From a virus, in IMG/VR virus record IMGVR_UViG_3300047629_000024, positions 1 to 37,556 of that record: a stretch of 37,556 bases of DNA. One strand, 5' to 3'. Within the stretch, counting starts at the first letter, position 1. Every line of letters begins with the position of its first letter. The translations under genes were made by a program, and so were the position numbers. The notes below the pieces were generated by a model. That model saw nothing but the letters and a program-made list of their open reading frames with translations, searched no databases and was not told the origin of the DNA. Shown in pieces: positions 20,708-29,883 of this stretch.

Positions 20708-23700
20708 GCGAGACTCCTTCCGATCGCGCCACCTGCCGCGCCACCTGCCGCCGCGCCGCCGACGGCACCCGCGGGACCGCCAAACGCCCCGACAATACCG
20801 CCCAGTACCGCGCCCGTGCCAGAAGCGATCGCTCCGAACATGTTCGCGTTGTTTGCCGCGTTCTGAGCTGCAATCCCCGCAGCCGTTGACGCGTTGAATT
20901 CGTTCGCGCCGAGACCCGCCTGCTGCGCGCCAAACGCACTCTGCTGGTACTGCGCCATCTGCTGGGCCGCCTCCTGCTCGTACTGAGCCTGCAACGTCAT
21001 CCCGGCCGATGTGCCCTGCATTCCCAGCTGCGCCCCCTGCCCGTACGCCGCGAGCCCCTGATTCTGCGCGGCCAGCTGCCCGGACTGTCCCATCTGCAGG
21101 CCTCCCAGGCCGTAGTTTTCGCCCATCTGCGTCGCCTGCAGGGCGCCAGTCTGCCCGTACTGCATGCCCGCCAGACCGTACTGAGCTCCCAGATTCGCGG
21201 CCCCAAGCTGACCCTGCTGGGCCAATTGATTGCCCGCAAGCTGGTACTGATTCCCCATGTTAGCTGCAGCGAGCTGTCCAGTCTGGCCGTACTGCATGCC
21301 AGCAAGACCGTACTGGTTACCCATGTTGGCCATCGTGGCCTGGCCCTGCTGGCCCATCTGCAGGCCGGCTAGGCCGTATTGATTGCCCATGTTGGCCATG
21401 GCGGTCTGCCCACGCTGGCCAAGGTCAAGCCCAGCGAGGCCGCCCGTCTGCCCCATCTGCGCCGCAGTGAGCTGCCCGGTTTGCCCCATGTTGAGGCCAG
21501 CCATCTCGCCAGCCTGGCCGAGATTCGCGGCCGCCATCTGGCCTTGCTGCCCCAGACCGATACCGCCCTGTGCGTACTGATTCGCCATCTGCGCCGCGCC
21601 AAGCTGCCCTTGCGCGCCCGCGAGCGTCTCGCCCTGCCCGATCTGCTGCTCGGTTTGCCCGAGCCCCGCGACGCCCTGCGCAGACTGCTCGTACTGCCCT
21701 CGCGCCGTGGCCATCTCCTGCGCGCGCAGGATGCCTTGCTGCTGCACGTTCTGCTGCTGCATGGCTGCGCCCTGTTGGAGCGCGTTTCGCTGCGATTGCG
21801 CCAGGCCCGCCTCGCCGCGCGCGCTATTCGCAATCGCCATCTGCTGCTGCACGGCCTGCTCGTTGCCGGCAGACATCGCCAACTCAGCAGCGCTCGGCTG
21901 GGCACCAAACGCCGCGGACTTCATCAGGTCCAGGCCCGTGTATGCGTTGCCCAGCCCAGCGCCGGTTATCCCCTGCCCTACCCCCTGGATGCCCTGGCCC
22001 ATGCGCTGTACGCCGGCCATGTTCTGGCCCTGGGCTTGGCCCGTGTTTATCGCCAGATTCGCGAGGTTTTGCCCCTGCCCCTGGTATAGATTCCCGAGCT
22101 GCTGCCCCTGTTGCAGAGCTGCACCAGCCACTGCATGCCCCTGGGCCTGAGCTTGATTGCCAAGAGCCTGCCCCTGCGCCAGCTGTTGAGCCGCAAACTG
22201 GGTTCCCTGCTTTTCGTACGCGTTTCCAAGAGTCGCAGCCTGCGATTGCGCCTGATTCGAGAAGTTTTGCCCCTGCGCCTGGTACATGTTCCCAAGCGCG
22301 TTCGCCTGGGATTGCGCGGCATTCGAGAATGCGGCCCCCTGATTCGCGTAGGCGTTCCCAAGCGCGGCCGCCTGCGCCTGCGCTTGATTCCCGAAACTGT
22401 AACCGGCGTTCGCGAACTGCGAACCGAGTGCGGCTGCTTGGGCCTGCTGCGCCTGCGAGAATGCGTTGCCTTGCTGCTGAAACTGATTCGACAGACCCTG
22501 GCCGGTTTGCATGGCCTGAGCAGCGAAGTTACCACCCTGATTCTGGAATTGATTCCCTAGGTTTGCGTACTCCGCGCCCAGACCCTGCAGCCCCCTCTGA
22601 GCAGCCGCACCTTGCGCGGCGAGCGTGGCCCCTTGCGTCGCCCCCAAGGCTTCCGCTCCGCCCGCGATCTTCTGGCCGAGGTCCAGGTAGTACCCGGACA
22701 TCGCGTTGGCCGCGCCAGGGGTGCCGCCAAAGTACGCCTTGGGCTGACCCGCGATGTTGCCGAACGGGTCAGTCGTATAGCCCCCCTCCGGAGCTGGCAC
22801 ACCGACTCCTGGATACGGACTGTTCGCGCCGTACGTGTTCGCGGCAGAGGCGTTGATAGAGCCTTGGCTACGTTCGCCGGAGGTAGGCTGAGCGAAGCCG
22901 AGATTCCCAAATGGGTTGGCCGATAAATCCCCCGTAGGCTGGCCTGGCGAGCCAGCACCAGGCGCACCAGACGTATCGGTTGTCGGAACAAAGCTCCCGC
23001 CTTTTTGGCCAGGGACCCAATTCGCCGAAGTATCGTTTGAGCCGCCGCCCATGGTAACGCCACGCGTCGTCATGCTGCCAGGCGTCGGAGGAGTGGGCGG
23101 GCCACCCGGCAGGCCGTTCGGCAAGGTTGCTGAACGCACTTGAGTCGCGTACGAGCTCAGCGGGGGGCCCGGCGCGCCTGCCGGCCAGGGAATGTTCCCT
23201 GGATTGGTCGCGACCGCCGGCGGATTGTTCGTCGTAACGGGCTCGTTGTTGCCACCCGTGCGGAGCGCGTTGTAGCCGATCATCCCGTTGCCGAAGTTCG
23301 GCGTCGGTCCGCTTCCGGTCAGAAACTTGTTCGGATCGAAGTACGGCGCCCCAGTCGCAGACGCGGGACTGTACGCTGGCTGAGGAGGAGGGGGTGCTAC
23401 CGGAGGCACATACGCAGGGTAGGGGCCGGGTATGTAGGCTCCAGTAACCGGAGCTCCGGCGGCGGGGGGCCGAATGTTCGTGAGCAGCGCTGGATCGATG
23501 CCATTGGCTGCCGCAGAACCGGCCGGAAGAAGTCTTGTGGGGGCCGTCCCGTTCGCCCCGAGGTTCGACGGCAGGATCGTGGTCGGCCCAATCGGCGCCC
23601 CCGCGCGCGCGAGAATCGCCGGGTCAATCGCCGGCTGCTGCACCAATCCTACTGGACTTGGGGCCCCAAGTGACGGGCCAGGTAGCCCTCGGGCTGCGGG

Positions 23701-23721
23701 CGTATTTCGGCCGATGATCAT
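20704..23721 (-). CDS. Giant Gln-rich repeat ejection protein
   Basis: A 1005-residue protein of low complexity. Residues 1-330 are Pro/Gly/Asn-rich and disordered. Two arrays follow with a 22-residue period (two hendecads): about 378-556 (units like AALGNAYANQG/FSN) and about 704-890 (units like ANMGNQYGLAGMQYGQTGQ). Between them is a conserved-looking Gln/Ala helix region. The C-terminus (963-1003) is a glycine zipper, likely membrane-inserting. This suggests long amphipathic rods that open into a channel: an internal/ejection protein. Start ATGA-overlaps the tail protein stop. Confidence 0.65.
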   Translation of the reverse strand: MIIGRNTPAARGLPGPSLGAPSPVGLVQQPAIDPAILARAGAPIGPTTILPSNLGANGTAPTRLLPAGSAAANGIDPALLTNIRPPAAGAPVTGAYIPGPYPAYVPPVAPPPPQPAYSPASATGAPYFDPNKFLTGSGPTPNFGNGMIGYNALRTGGNNEPVTTNNPPAVATNPGNIPWPAGAPGPPLSSYATQVRSATLPNGLPGGPPTPPTPGSMTTRGVTMGGGSNDTSANWVPGQKGGSFVPTTDTSGAPGAGSPGQPTGDLSANPFGNLGFAQPTSGERSQGSINASAANTYGANSPYPGVGVPAPEGGYTTDPFGNIAGQPKAYFGGTPGAANAMSGYYLDLGQKIAGGAEALGATQGATLAAQGAAAQRGLQGLGAEYANLGNQFQNQGGNFAAQAMQTGQGLSNQFQQQGNAFSQAQQAQAAALGSQFANAGYSFGNQAQAQAAALGNAYANQGAAFSNAAQSQANALGNMYQAQGQNFSNQAQSQAATLGNAYEKQGTQFAAQQLAQGQALGNQAQAQGHAVAGAALQQGQQLGNLYQGQGQNLANLAINTGQAQGQNMAGVQRMGQGIQGVGQGITGAGLGNAYTGLDLMKSAAFGAQPSAAELAMSAGNEQAVQQQMAIANSARGEAGLAQSQRNALQQGAAMQQQNVQQQGILRAQEMATARGQYEQSAQGVAGLGQTEQQIGQGETLAGAQGQLGAAQMANQYAQGGIGLGQQGQMAAANLGQAGEMAGLNMGQTGQLTAAQMGQTGGLAGLDLGQRGQTAMANMGNQYGLAGLQMGQQGQATMANMGNQYGLAGMQYGQTGQLAAANMGNQYQLAGNQLAQQGQLGAANLGAQYGLAGMQYGQTGALQATQMGENYGLGGLQMGQSGQLAAQNQGLAAYGQGAQLGMQGTSAGMTLQAQYEQEAAQQMAQYQQSAFGAQQAGLGANEFNASTAAGIAAQNAANNANMFGAIASGTGAVLGGIVGAFGGPAGAVGGAAAGGAAGGAIGRSLA
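21052..21612 (-). repeat. 66-bp tandem repeats, array 2
   Basis: About eight imperfect 66-base units encoding 22 residues each, with the pattern G-Q-x-A-x-A-N-M-G-N-Q-Y-G-L-A-G-x-Q-x-G-Q. Near-identical neighbouring units (for instance those read through 21290-21430) suggest recent copying. Confidence 0.8.
22054..22590 (-). repeat. 66-bp tandem repeats, array 1
   Basis: About eight more diverged 22-residue units with the pattern A-x-x-L-G-N-x-Y-x-x-Q-G-x-x-F-x-x-Q-A-Q. Same period as array 2, but different consensus, so both arrays may derive from one ancestral double hendecad. Confidence 0.75.
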
Positions 23722-26700
23722 CTCTGCGGCCCAGGAACGTTGATGTAGCGGCCGGGCTTGACCCCAAGCTCAAGAGTCAACGTGGCCCACGAAAATCCGG
23801 CCCCAGAAGAGGCGAATGGCCCGCCCGTCGGAGGTGAGTCGGTCAGCGCTACCTGGATGGCTTTGGCCTTCTGGTTGCCGACGATCATCTCGATGTCCAC
23901 CTGCGGGTAGCGGTTGAACGCAGCAATCTTCGCAGCAGTCCACGCATGCGCCTCATTGTAGACGCTCGCGGGGGCGTAGTCGAAGGTCACAACGCAGCTG
24001 AGGTTGGCCGGGTCGACCGCGTCAGACTGCACCTGCAGACGCCAAAAACGCCCAAAACCGCTCAGGGCCGGCTTGAGCCAGGCGCTCGTGAAGCTCGCCG
24101 TGACCCACTGCCCGCCGTCTGTCTTGGCGTTCGTGCCGAGCCCCGTCGTCTCGCGGTACGCCCGCCCAGCGGGCGTCACCCAGTGCATGGCTGGGCCGCT
24201 CGGCATGTTCGCCAGGCAGGCGTGTCGCGCCGGCGCCGTCGTTGACGCCGTGTCGGGGTCTCCGAGCGTATCGGTGCTCCACACGTTCTGCACGTAGTCC
24301 CACACGAGGCGCGTTCCGATCGTGGGCGCGTAGTCGTTATCCACGCATGTGATGTACACGCGCCCCTGCGTCGTATGCGCGACCATAGACGTCACGATCG
24401 GGGTGGTCAGAAACACGGCCTCTACAGGCTTGCCGAGGTAGTTGACCTGCAGGTCTCTCGAGAGCAGGAAGAGCCCCCCGACGCCGTTCGGGCCGCCCAG
24501 GTTACTCATGAAGAGCACGCCCATGGGCAGCGTCACGACGGAGCGTTGGTCGACGGCGGTAGCAGCCGTCGGAATCGGCTGAAACGGTGACCAGTCGGAG
24601 CTGCCGCCCGTGTTGGTCGGGCCGTCTCCTGTCAGATACTCGATGCCAGCATTCTGCCCGCGCCGCACGAACGCAACGAGCTTGTCGTCCAGGCTTGCCA
24701 GGGCGCGAACGGCTCCGCTCGCGTACTGAATGAGCTGCTCGTTGAACCCCGGCACGTACCCGGGCGTAATCGGCTGGCTAGGCCAGACTGCCGTCGGGTC
24801 GTCGCACCCCGCAAGCCACCATCTTTGCCGGTGCGTGACGATGCATCGAGCCGCGGGTGGTGAAAAGTTGTCGAGCTGCCCACCGGTCGTATAGAGCAAC
24901 TGCGCCGTCGCAGGGGCTGTAAGCTGCACGTCCCCGACAACGTCTATGATGACAACGGTGCTTTTCTGGTTGGTCCCCGTCAGGGGCCGCATGATGTTGT
25001 TTATGGTGGGCGGGTCCTGAGGTTGCCTGTAGAACAATGTACCGTTGACGGTTGTGCGGTATATGATTGCGAACGCCTCTATCAGCTCCGTGCCCACGGT
25101 GGAAAGGCCAGACCAGTACAGTGTTGATCTCTTGTAAGTAAGTGCAGGCTGCGGCACCGTCAAAGTCACCTGACTAGTGGCAGCAGTGGTCGTGACAGAG
25201 ATGGCTGGACTCGTCGCCGATTGATGCAGCTGCCCCTTTGCATCGTACCACTCCCATGTACAGATGTACTGATAGACACCGGCAGAAAGGCTGCCACCAG
25301 TCGCAGCCGGAACAGCGCTAAAAATCTCAGGGTAAGTCATGAAGTTCGGCTCAACATCTATCTGGCCATCGAACGTGTGAGGTACGCCGGCGGTTGATAG
25401 GCCCAGGTCACCAAGCTCGCGCATCTCGTGGATGCCCGTCGGGTTCAGGTCAACAGGCACGATAGCGATGGTGGTATGAAACGCCTGCTGCGAGAAGGAA
25501 CATGGGAACGCGTACGTCAATCCGCTCCCAACCCCAGGCAAGAGCTGCGGCGTGGAGGCGACCATGTTTGCGCTGAGCTGCATGGGCGCGGCTATGTTCT
25601 TGGCCAAACGCGTAGCAATCGACGCCACCGCACGGAGAGACGAGACGTTGATCATCGTCCCGGAAAAAAGCTCCAACGCGACAATATAGAAAGTGCCCTG
25701 CAGCGCGCTCGGCGCATGCACAATCGCGTAGGCTGTAGTGAATGGTCCGTAACCGGTGTTTGCGGTGACTAACACCGGCTTGCCGTGCAGCTGAACATTG
25801 CCCGTCGCATTCAGGTTTCCCGTGCCCGCGATGATTACGGTTCCTGCCGAGTCCTTGAGAATCGCATACTGCGTGAGCGCGTTACTCATGGCGGTAGGAC
25901 CGCTTGAGTAGCCTGTAGAGAAGATAAACCCTATCTGCCCCGCGGTTCCCGTTGGGCACATGCCACACTTGCCTACCGGGTCACCGGCTGCCACCAAGAA
26001 GGTGTATATTGTCGCAGCCGTCCCGATGGTGTTGCCGTTCTCGTTCCAAAAGTTTGCCCGAACGACAGGCGACGCGGCATTCTTCGGGACGTATCCAACC
26101 CAATATCTGTCGTTATTCTGCGCAAAAAGACACACGCTACCGAAGGTCGAGAATGACGCTACCGCGTCCCATCCCTTCGTCGTCAATAGCGCAAACGTAG
26201 AAGCGGAATAGATGCAGAGCGTGGCAGCCTGCGCGGCCACGGTGCTTTCGTATGCGATTGCAAACCGTGTCGCGTCGCCTGAGACTGCAGAGAGATCGTA
26301 TACGCCCAGGCCCAGGCTGGCCGCGGCAGCGTTGCCCAAAGTGAGTGCGCCGTGCGCGGACCAAGGGCTTTGAATCGACGTGGTGCTCAATGTCTGGCAG
26401 TTGACCGTACCAGCGCTAATCACCGTGAGCACGACTGTCGTGCCGCATACCGCTAGCTTCGGAGCCAATGGCGTGGCCGGCTGACCGATATTGAATGACC
26501 CAATGGCCTGCACCACGGCATAGGTTGGGTTTGGCCCGCTCACATCAAGTACTGTCCAATACAGCCTCGGTGTATTGGTATTGTCCTTGCCCAGCATTAC
26601 CGCAATCAAGTACCCGTTCGCCACGACCATGTCGTAGTCTGTATAGTTGAACGGCGACTCGGCCATAATAACGCGATCGAGCGCCTTACCTTCCGGTAGA

Positions 26701-27032
26701 AACCCGAGCGGCGTCCAGATGCTTGTGGCATCGGAGTACACCCAGCGCACACGCGGGTTACCTGGACCCAACGTACCACCTAGCACACCCCATAACGCAC
26801 CCTTGTACGAGCCGATTGTGGCCGCAGAGCTGTTCAGTGAGGTTGCCCCGCCACCTGCGTACTGCGTCTTCGCTAGCGCCGTGTGCCCCGCACGCTTCTC
26901 GACGGCGCCATTCTTCTGGCGCACGAGATTTTGCATCGCAACAGCCCCGCTCGTCACGAGCGTGCGCGCGTCATCCTTCTGGCTCAGGCCAGTGGAGAGC
27001 GGCGTTTCGATAAGCTGCCTTTGCAGGGGCAT
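23718..27032 (-). CDS. Tail hub/nozzle protein, P22 gp10-like
   Basis: A 1104-residue, mostly beta-strand protein. The N-terminus (LIETPLSTGLSQKDDARTLV, then AMQNLVRQKNGAVEKRAGHT) matches the opening typical of P22 gp10-type stabilisation/nozzle proteins of podophages, in which a list of entries is followed by a beta-propeller-like body. It would plug the portal-adaptor channel and carry tailspikes. Position after adaptor and before ejection proteins fits. The start directly abuts the stop of the preceding gene. Confidence 0.75.
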   Translation of the reverse strand: MPLQRQLIETPLSTGLSQKDDARTLVTSGAVAMQNLVRQKNGAVEKRAGHTALAKTQYAGGGATSLNSSAATIGSYKGALWGVLGGTLGPGNPRVRWVYSDATSIWTPLGFLPEGKALDRVIMAESPFNYTDYDMVVANGYLIAVMLGKDNTNTPRLYWTVLDVSGPNPTYAVVQAIGSFNIGQPATPLAPKLAVCGTTVVLTVISAGTVNCQTLSTTSIQSPWSAHGALTLGNAAAASLGLGVYDLSAVSGDATRFAIAYESTVAAQAATLCIYSASTFALLTTKGWDAVASFSTFGSVCLFAQNNDRYWVGYVPKNAASPVVRANFWNENGNTIGTAATIYTFLVAAGDPVGKCGMCPTGTAGQIGFIFSTGYSSGPTAMSNALTQYAILKDSAGTVIIAGTGNLNATGNVQLHGKPVLVTANTGYGPFTTAYAIVHAPSALQGTFYIVALELFSGTMINVSSLRAVASIATRLAKNIAAPMQLSANMVASTPQLLPGVGSGLTYAFPCSFSQQAFHTTIAIVPVDLNPTGIHEMRELGDLGLSTAGVPHTFDGQIDVEPNFMTYPEIFSAVPAATGGSLSAGVYQYICTWEWYDAKGQLHQSATSPAISVTTTAATSQVTLTVPQPALTYKRSTLYWSGLSTVGTELIEAFAIIYRTTVNGTLFYRQPQDPPTINNIMRPLTGTNQKSTVVIIDVVGDVQLTAPATAQLLYTTGGQLDNFSPPAARCIVTHRQRWWLAGCDDPTAVWPSQPITPGYVPGFNEQLIQYASGAVRALASLDDKLVAFVRRGQNAGIEYLTGDGPTNTGGSSDWSPFQPIPTAATAVDQRSVVTLPMGVLFMSNLGGPNGVGGLFLLSRDLQVNYLGKPVEAVFLTTPIVTSMVAHTTQGRVYITCVDNDYAPTIGTRLVWDYVQNVWSTDTLGDPDTASTTAPARHACLANMPSGPAMHWVTPAGRAYRETTGLGTNAKTDGGQWVTASFTSAWLKPALSGFGRFWRLQVQSDAVDPANLSCVVTFDYAPASVYNEAHAWTAAKIAAFNRYPQVDIEMIVGNQKAKAIQVALTDSPPTGGPFASSGAGFSWATLTLELGVKPGRYINVPGPQR

Positions 27033-27410
27033 TCAGGTGATCCAGAACTGGTAGGTGCCCGCGTTGGTGCTCTTGAGCGGCAGGATGAGGCTCGCGCTGG
27101 TCCCCACCGGGTAGACCGTATCGATGCCCTGCCAAGGGTTGGTCTGCGCGCGCGTGACCTGGTAGCCAACCCAGGGCCGACCAAGACCGTGCTTGAGATT
27201 GAGTGTCTGTCCGGCCGTGAACGTCGCCGAGAGAGAGACACCGTGAAGCGTCGGGTTGGACTTCAAGGACTCGAACGCGTTGACCGTTGAGCTCTGCATC
27301 AGTATCAGCAGCTGATACAGGCGCGACGGGTCCTTCAGGTCGTCAGCAGTAAAGAAGAGCTTCCGAAGCTTAGTGATCGAGCTCGAAAGTAGGCCAGGCG
27401 CAGCGGCCAT
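27033..27410 (-). CDS. Small structural protein, unknown
   Basis: A 125-residue protein: helical N-terminal half (SSSITKLRKLFF, RLYQLLILMQSSTVNAFESL), then beta strands with GHGLGRPW-like GLGRPWVGYQVTRA and SASLILPLKS. The second half resembles short fibre/tail-tip modules with a conserved GLGR-PW turn. Position among tail genes suggests a minor virion component. Confidence 0.6.
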   Translation of the reverse strand: MAAAPGLLSSSITKLRKLFFTADDLKDPSRLYQLLILMQSSTVNAFESLKSNPTLHGVSLSATFTAGQTLNLKHGLGRPWVGYQVTRAQTNPWQGIDTVYPVGTSASLILPLKSTNAGTYQFWIT

Positions 27411-27413
27411 GGC

Positions 27414-28445
27414 TCAGCACTGGTTGACGATTTGTACAAGCACCGTGCTCGTATCGGTGGCAACCGCAGCCGTAGCTGTCGCGTTCATTGCCGTAATCAC
27501 CAAGCTGGCCGTGCCCAGATTACCGGCCGTAACACCAGTGGTGCCCGCACCGACCTGAGGCGAAAGGTTGCCGGCCGCGACCGTGCCGCCTGTCGTAACC
27601 CGGCTGACGTTGATCTGCACTCTGCCGGCGCTGATGATCGGAGCCAAGGTAATCGTTGAGGTACCGGACACAAGCGCGACTGACGTGACAATGGATCTTG
27701 GGAACCACCCTTGCGTAGTCGCGGTGCCCACCACGATGTTACCGGTGGTGATCTGTACCCACTGAGTGCCGCCGTACGCGTTACCCTGGATTACACGCAC
27801 CTCCGTGCTTGCCGCAAGCACGGAGCCCTGGGCCATATCGGACGCGCGCGTTAGCACGAACGGTGTGCTGGCGGACCCTACGCTCGTCACCTGATAAAGC
27901 CCGGCATCGACTGCAGCAGCAGCGATGCCTACGACCAAAAGGATGTTCATGCCTACGGTCGGAGTTACGCCGTCGACATTGGCCATGACACCGTTCGCGT
28001 TGGCAGTGATGGTGCCGTTCACGTTCGTATAGGCGGCGAGGGCCACGCCTGCCACCAGGTTGGCGACGTGCGTGAAAATCGGCCCGGCCCCGCCCACCGT
28101 CTGGATAAATCCCGTGGCGAACGCGATGGCTTGCACACCGTCGGTGACGGTAGATACGAACTGAACGCCGCGCTGAACGTCCTGGCTCGAGATGGGCTCG
28201 CCAGGCAAGGGGACCTGGATCAGGTTCGCCTGCCCCGCGTACCAGTCGACAGTACGTAGGTGCAGGCTCGGATACGACGGAGCGATGAGCTGCAGCGTCC
28301 AGCGATTCACTCCAGCCGTCGACTGCAGAGAGAAGGTCGCGATGGTGCCCGGCGTGAGCTGCGCGATTCCTCCGTTGGCCACGGCAACGGCCGCGCCTGA
28401 GGCATCCTGGATGTTGACAAGTGCATTCGTTGCGGTGAGCGCCAT
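27414..28445 (-). CDS. Beta-rich structural protein, fibre-like
   Basis: A 343-residue protein rich in Ala, Thr, Val and Gly, with no charged clusters and no Cys until the C-terminal residue. The segment GGTQWVQITTGNIVVGTATTQGWFPR resembles repeat-like surface domains of phage decoration or head fibre proteins. It lies between the adaptor and the tail hub. The C-terminal half repeats the style of short Val/Thr strands. Function unassigned. Confidence 0.6.
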   Translation of the reverse strand: MALTATNALVNIQDASGAAVAVANGGIAQLTPGTIATFSLQSTAGVNRWTLQLIAPSYPSLHLRTVDWYAGQANLIQVPLPGEPISSQDVQRGVQFVSTVTDGVQAIAFATGFIQTVGGAGPIFTHVANLVAGVALAAYTNVNGTITANANGVMANVDGVTPTVGMNILLVVGIAAAAVDAGLYQVTSVGSASTPFVLTRASDMAQGSVLAASTEVRVIQGNAYGGTQWVQITTGNIVVGTATTQGWFPRSIVTSVALVSGTSTITLAPIISAGRVQINVSRVTTGGTVAAGNLSPQVGAGTTGVTAGNLGTASLVITAMNATATAAVATDTSTVLVQIVNQC

Positions 28446-28454
28446 GATTTCCTC

Positions 28455-29171
28455 TCAGTAGCCTGGACGGCCTATCCAACCGTCGTTGATCTGCACGTCC
28501 TGCACGCGCGGAGGATTCTCCGCGTCGCGATGCATCGCCATCCCGAGCACGCGGTCCTTCGTGCGTTCTCGTTCGGCTGCAAGTACCTGAGCATGTTCCG
28601 TCTGCTCCTGCTTGGTCAGGAGTTTCACCGCGGCCGCGAGGACCACGAACTCCTCGAACCCATCGATTCCGTCGAACGTGTCCGCAGCGTTCACGAGCAG
28701 CGGCGCGGTCGGAATGTACCACATCGTGCAGGTAAACTGTCCGTTGGGCTGCGGAATGAACTTCAGCGCGTTGCCGGTCAACCGATAGAAGATCGGCTGG
28801 CTGTAGATCCACCCCGGATACCACTTGTAGCGGTTGCGCTCCGACCACATGAACGGCCGCGCGGTCAGGACGATGTTCTGTCCGAATGTCACATCCACGC
28901 CGCGCAGCTTGTAGAAGTCCGTGACGCTGATCGCCTGGCCCGCGCCGATCGCGTACGTGTCGGTCGACGCGTTCGTGTTGAATACGATCGACTTGAGATA
29001 GTAGCTCTGGTCGTCGGTCAACGTAATGAGGTCGTAGAGCTCGGCAACCCCCTCGTTGACCATGTCGGTCAGCTCCGCCGTCGATACGATCGTCGCGTTC
29101 GACGCGAACTCCACGTTGCATCGCTGCTGCACGCGTGTCTGCAGCGTCGACAAAGTGACCAGGCGCGCCAT
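28455..29171 (-). CDS. Head-tail adaptor, P22 gp4-like
   Basis: A 238-residue protein. N-terminal helices LVTLSTLQTRVQQRCN, then AELTDMVNEGVAELYDLI, strands with YYLKSIVF and a Trp/Tyr-rich region (KWYPGWIYSQPIFY, MWYIP), then helix VVLAAAVKLLTKQEQTEH. This is the typical pattern of adaptors that bind the bottom of the portal in short-tailed phages. Position downstream of the capsid gene and upstream of the tail hub supports it. TAATG overlap with the preceding gene. Confidence 0.75.
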   Translation of the reverse strand: MARLVTLSTLQTRVQQRCNVEFASNATIVSTAELTDMVNEGVAELYDLITLTDDQSYYLKSIVFNTNASTDTYAIGAGQAISVTDFYKLRGVDVTFGQNIVLTARPFMWSERNRYKWYPGWIYSQPIFYRLTGNALKFIPQPNGQFTCTMWYIPTAPLLVNAADTFDGIDGFEEFVVLAAAVKLLTKQEQTEHAQVLAAERERTKDRVLGMAMHRDAENPPRVQDVQINDGWIGRPGY

Positions 29172-29398
29172 TAGTCAGCTCGCTTGTGCATGACGATCTC
29201 GATGAGCGAGACGAGCGCCTCGCAGGCTTCCTTCTTCTTGTCCTCGGGAACGTCAATCCCGGCAGCCCCGAAGAACTCCTCGCACGCGGACTCCTCTTCC
29301 GAGTAGTCCTCATCGCCGTCCGGCTCTTCGCCGTCCGGCTCGTCGCCCATCGCGTCGGGGCGCTTGCCGAAGGCCATGATGAGGTCCGGCTTTTTCAT
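29171..29398 (-). CDS. Small acidic late protein
   Basis: A 75-residue protein with a very acidic middle (DEPDGEEPDGDEDYSEEE) and helical C-terminus (KKKEACEALVSLIEIVMHK). The ATG at 29398 overlaps the preceding stop (ATGA); the longer frame to 29566 is not supported. Several podophages have a small acidic protein in this region, but its function is not known here. Confidence 0.7.
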   Translation of the reverse strand: MKKPDLIMAFGKRPDAMGDEPDGEEPDGDEDYSEEESACEEFFGAAGIDVPEDKKKEACEALVSLIEIVMHKRAD

Positions 29399-29877
29399 GG
29401 CTTGTAGAACTGCGTGGTCGAGTCGCGCATGATGAGCGCGAAGTACAGACGCATGTTTGCGACCGCATCCGTCGGGGTGCCGGCGTTGTTGACGATCAGG
29501 ATCGAAAACACCGGGTTGGCAGTGCTCGAACCGAGATTGGCGATCGGCTCCACCGGCTCTGCCCAAAGAGCGGACCCCGCGACCGGGGCGGCGAGGTCGG
29601 CACTGAAGAGGTTACACCCGATGTACACGTCCTCAGTTGTGAGCGTATAGAGCCCCACGCCAGTGCGCAGGATGCCTGGCGTGCCGAAGGCAGCCTTGGA
29701 GGGGATCGGTGGCTGCAGTGTCATTACGCCAGCGCTGTTTGGGGCGTACCCGAACCCGAAGCCTCGTACCGTACTCGCTACGATCGTGCCGGCACCAGTG
29801 AGCGGAACGAAGCTTCCGGTAATCTCGACGAGCCGCTTGCCGATACAGAAGCTCTGGTCAAAATTTTTGTTGGCCAT
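29395..29877 (-). CDS. Putative capsid decoration protein
   Basis: A 160-residue beta-rich protein with little charge (GTIVASTVRGFGFGYAP, VGLYTLTTEDVYIGCN, FSILIVNNAG, MRLYFALIMRD). It lies 6 bases after the major capsid gene, the usual place of a head decoration or cement protein. No other evidence for that role. Confidence 0.6.
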   Translation of the reverse strand: MANKNFDQSFCIGKRLVEITGSFVPLTGAGTIVASTVRGFGFGYAPNSAGVMTLQPPIPSKAAFGTPGILRTGVGLYTLTTEDVYIGCNLFSADLAAPVAGSALWAEPVEPIANLGSSTANPVFSILIVNNAGTPTDAVANMRLYFALIMRDSTTQFYKP

Positions 29878-29883
29878 GGCCGA

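Noticed and set aside
27781-29313. 510-codon minus-strand frame across the adaptor and fibre-like genes
   Set aside because: Out-of-frame shadow, Arg-rich and without folded-protein pattern, overlapping three supported genes.
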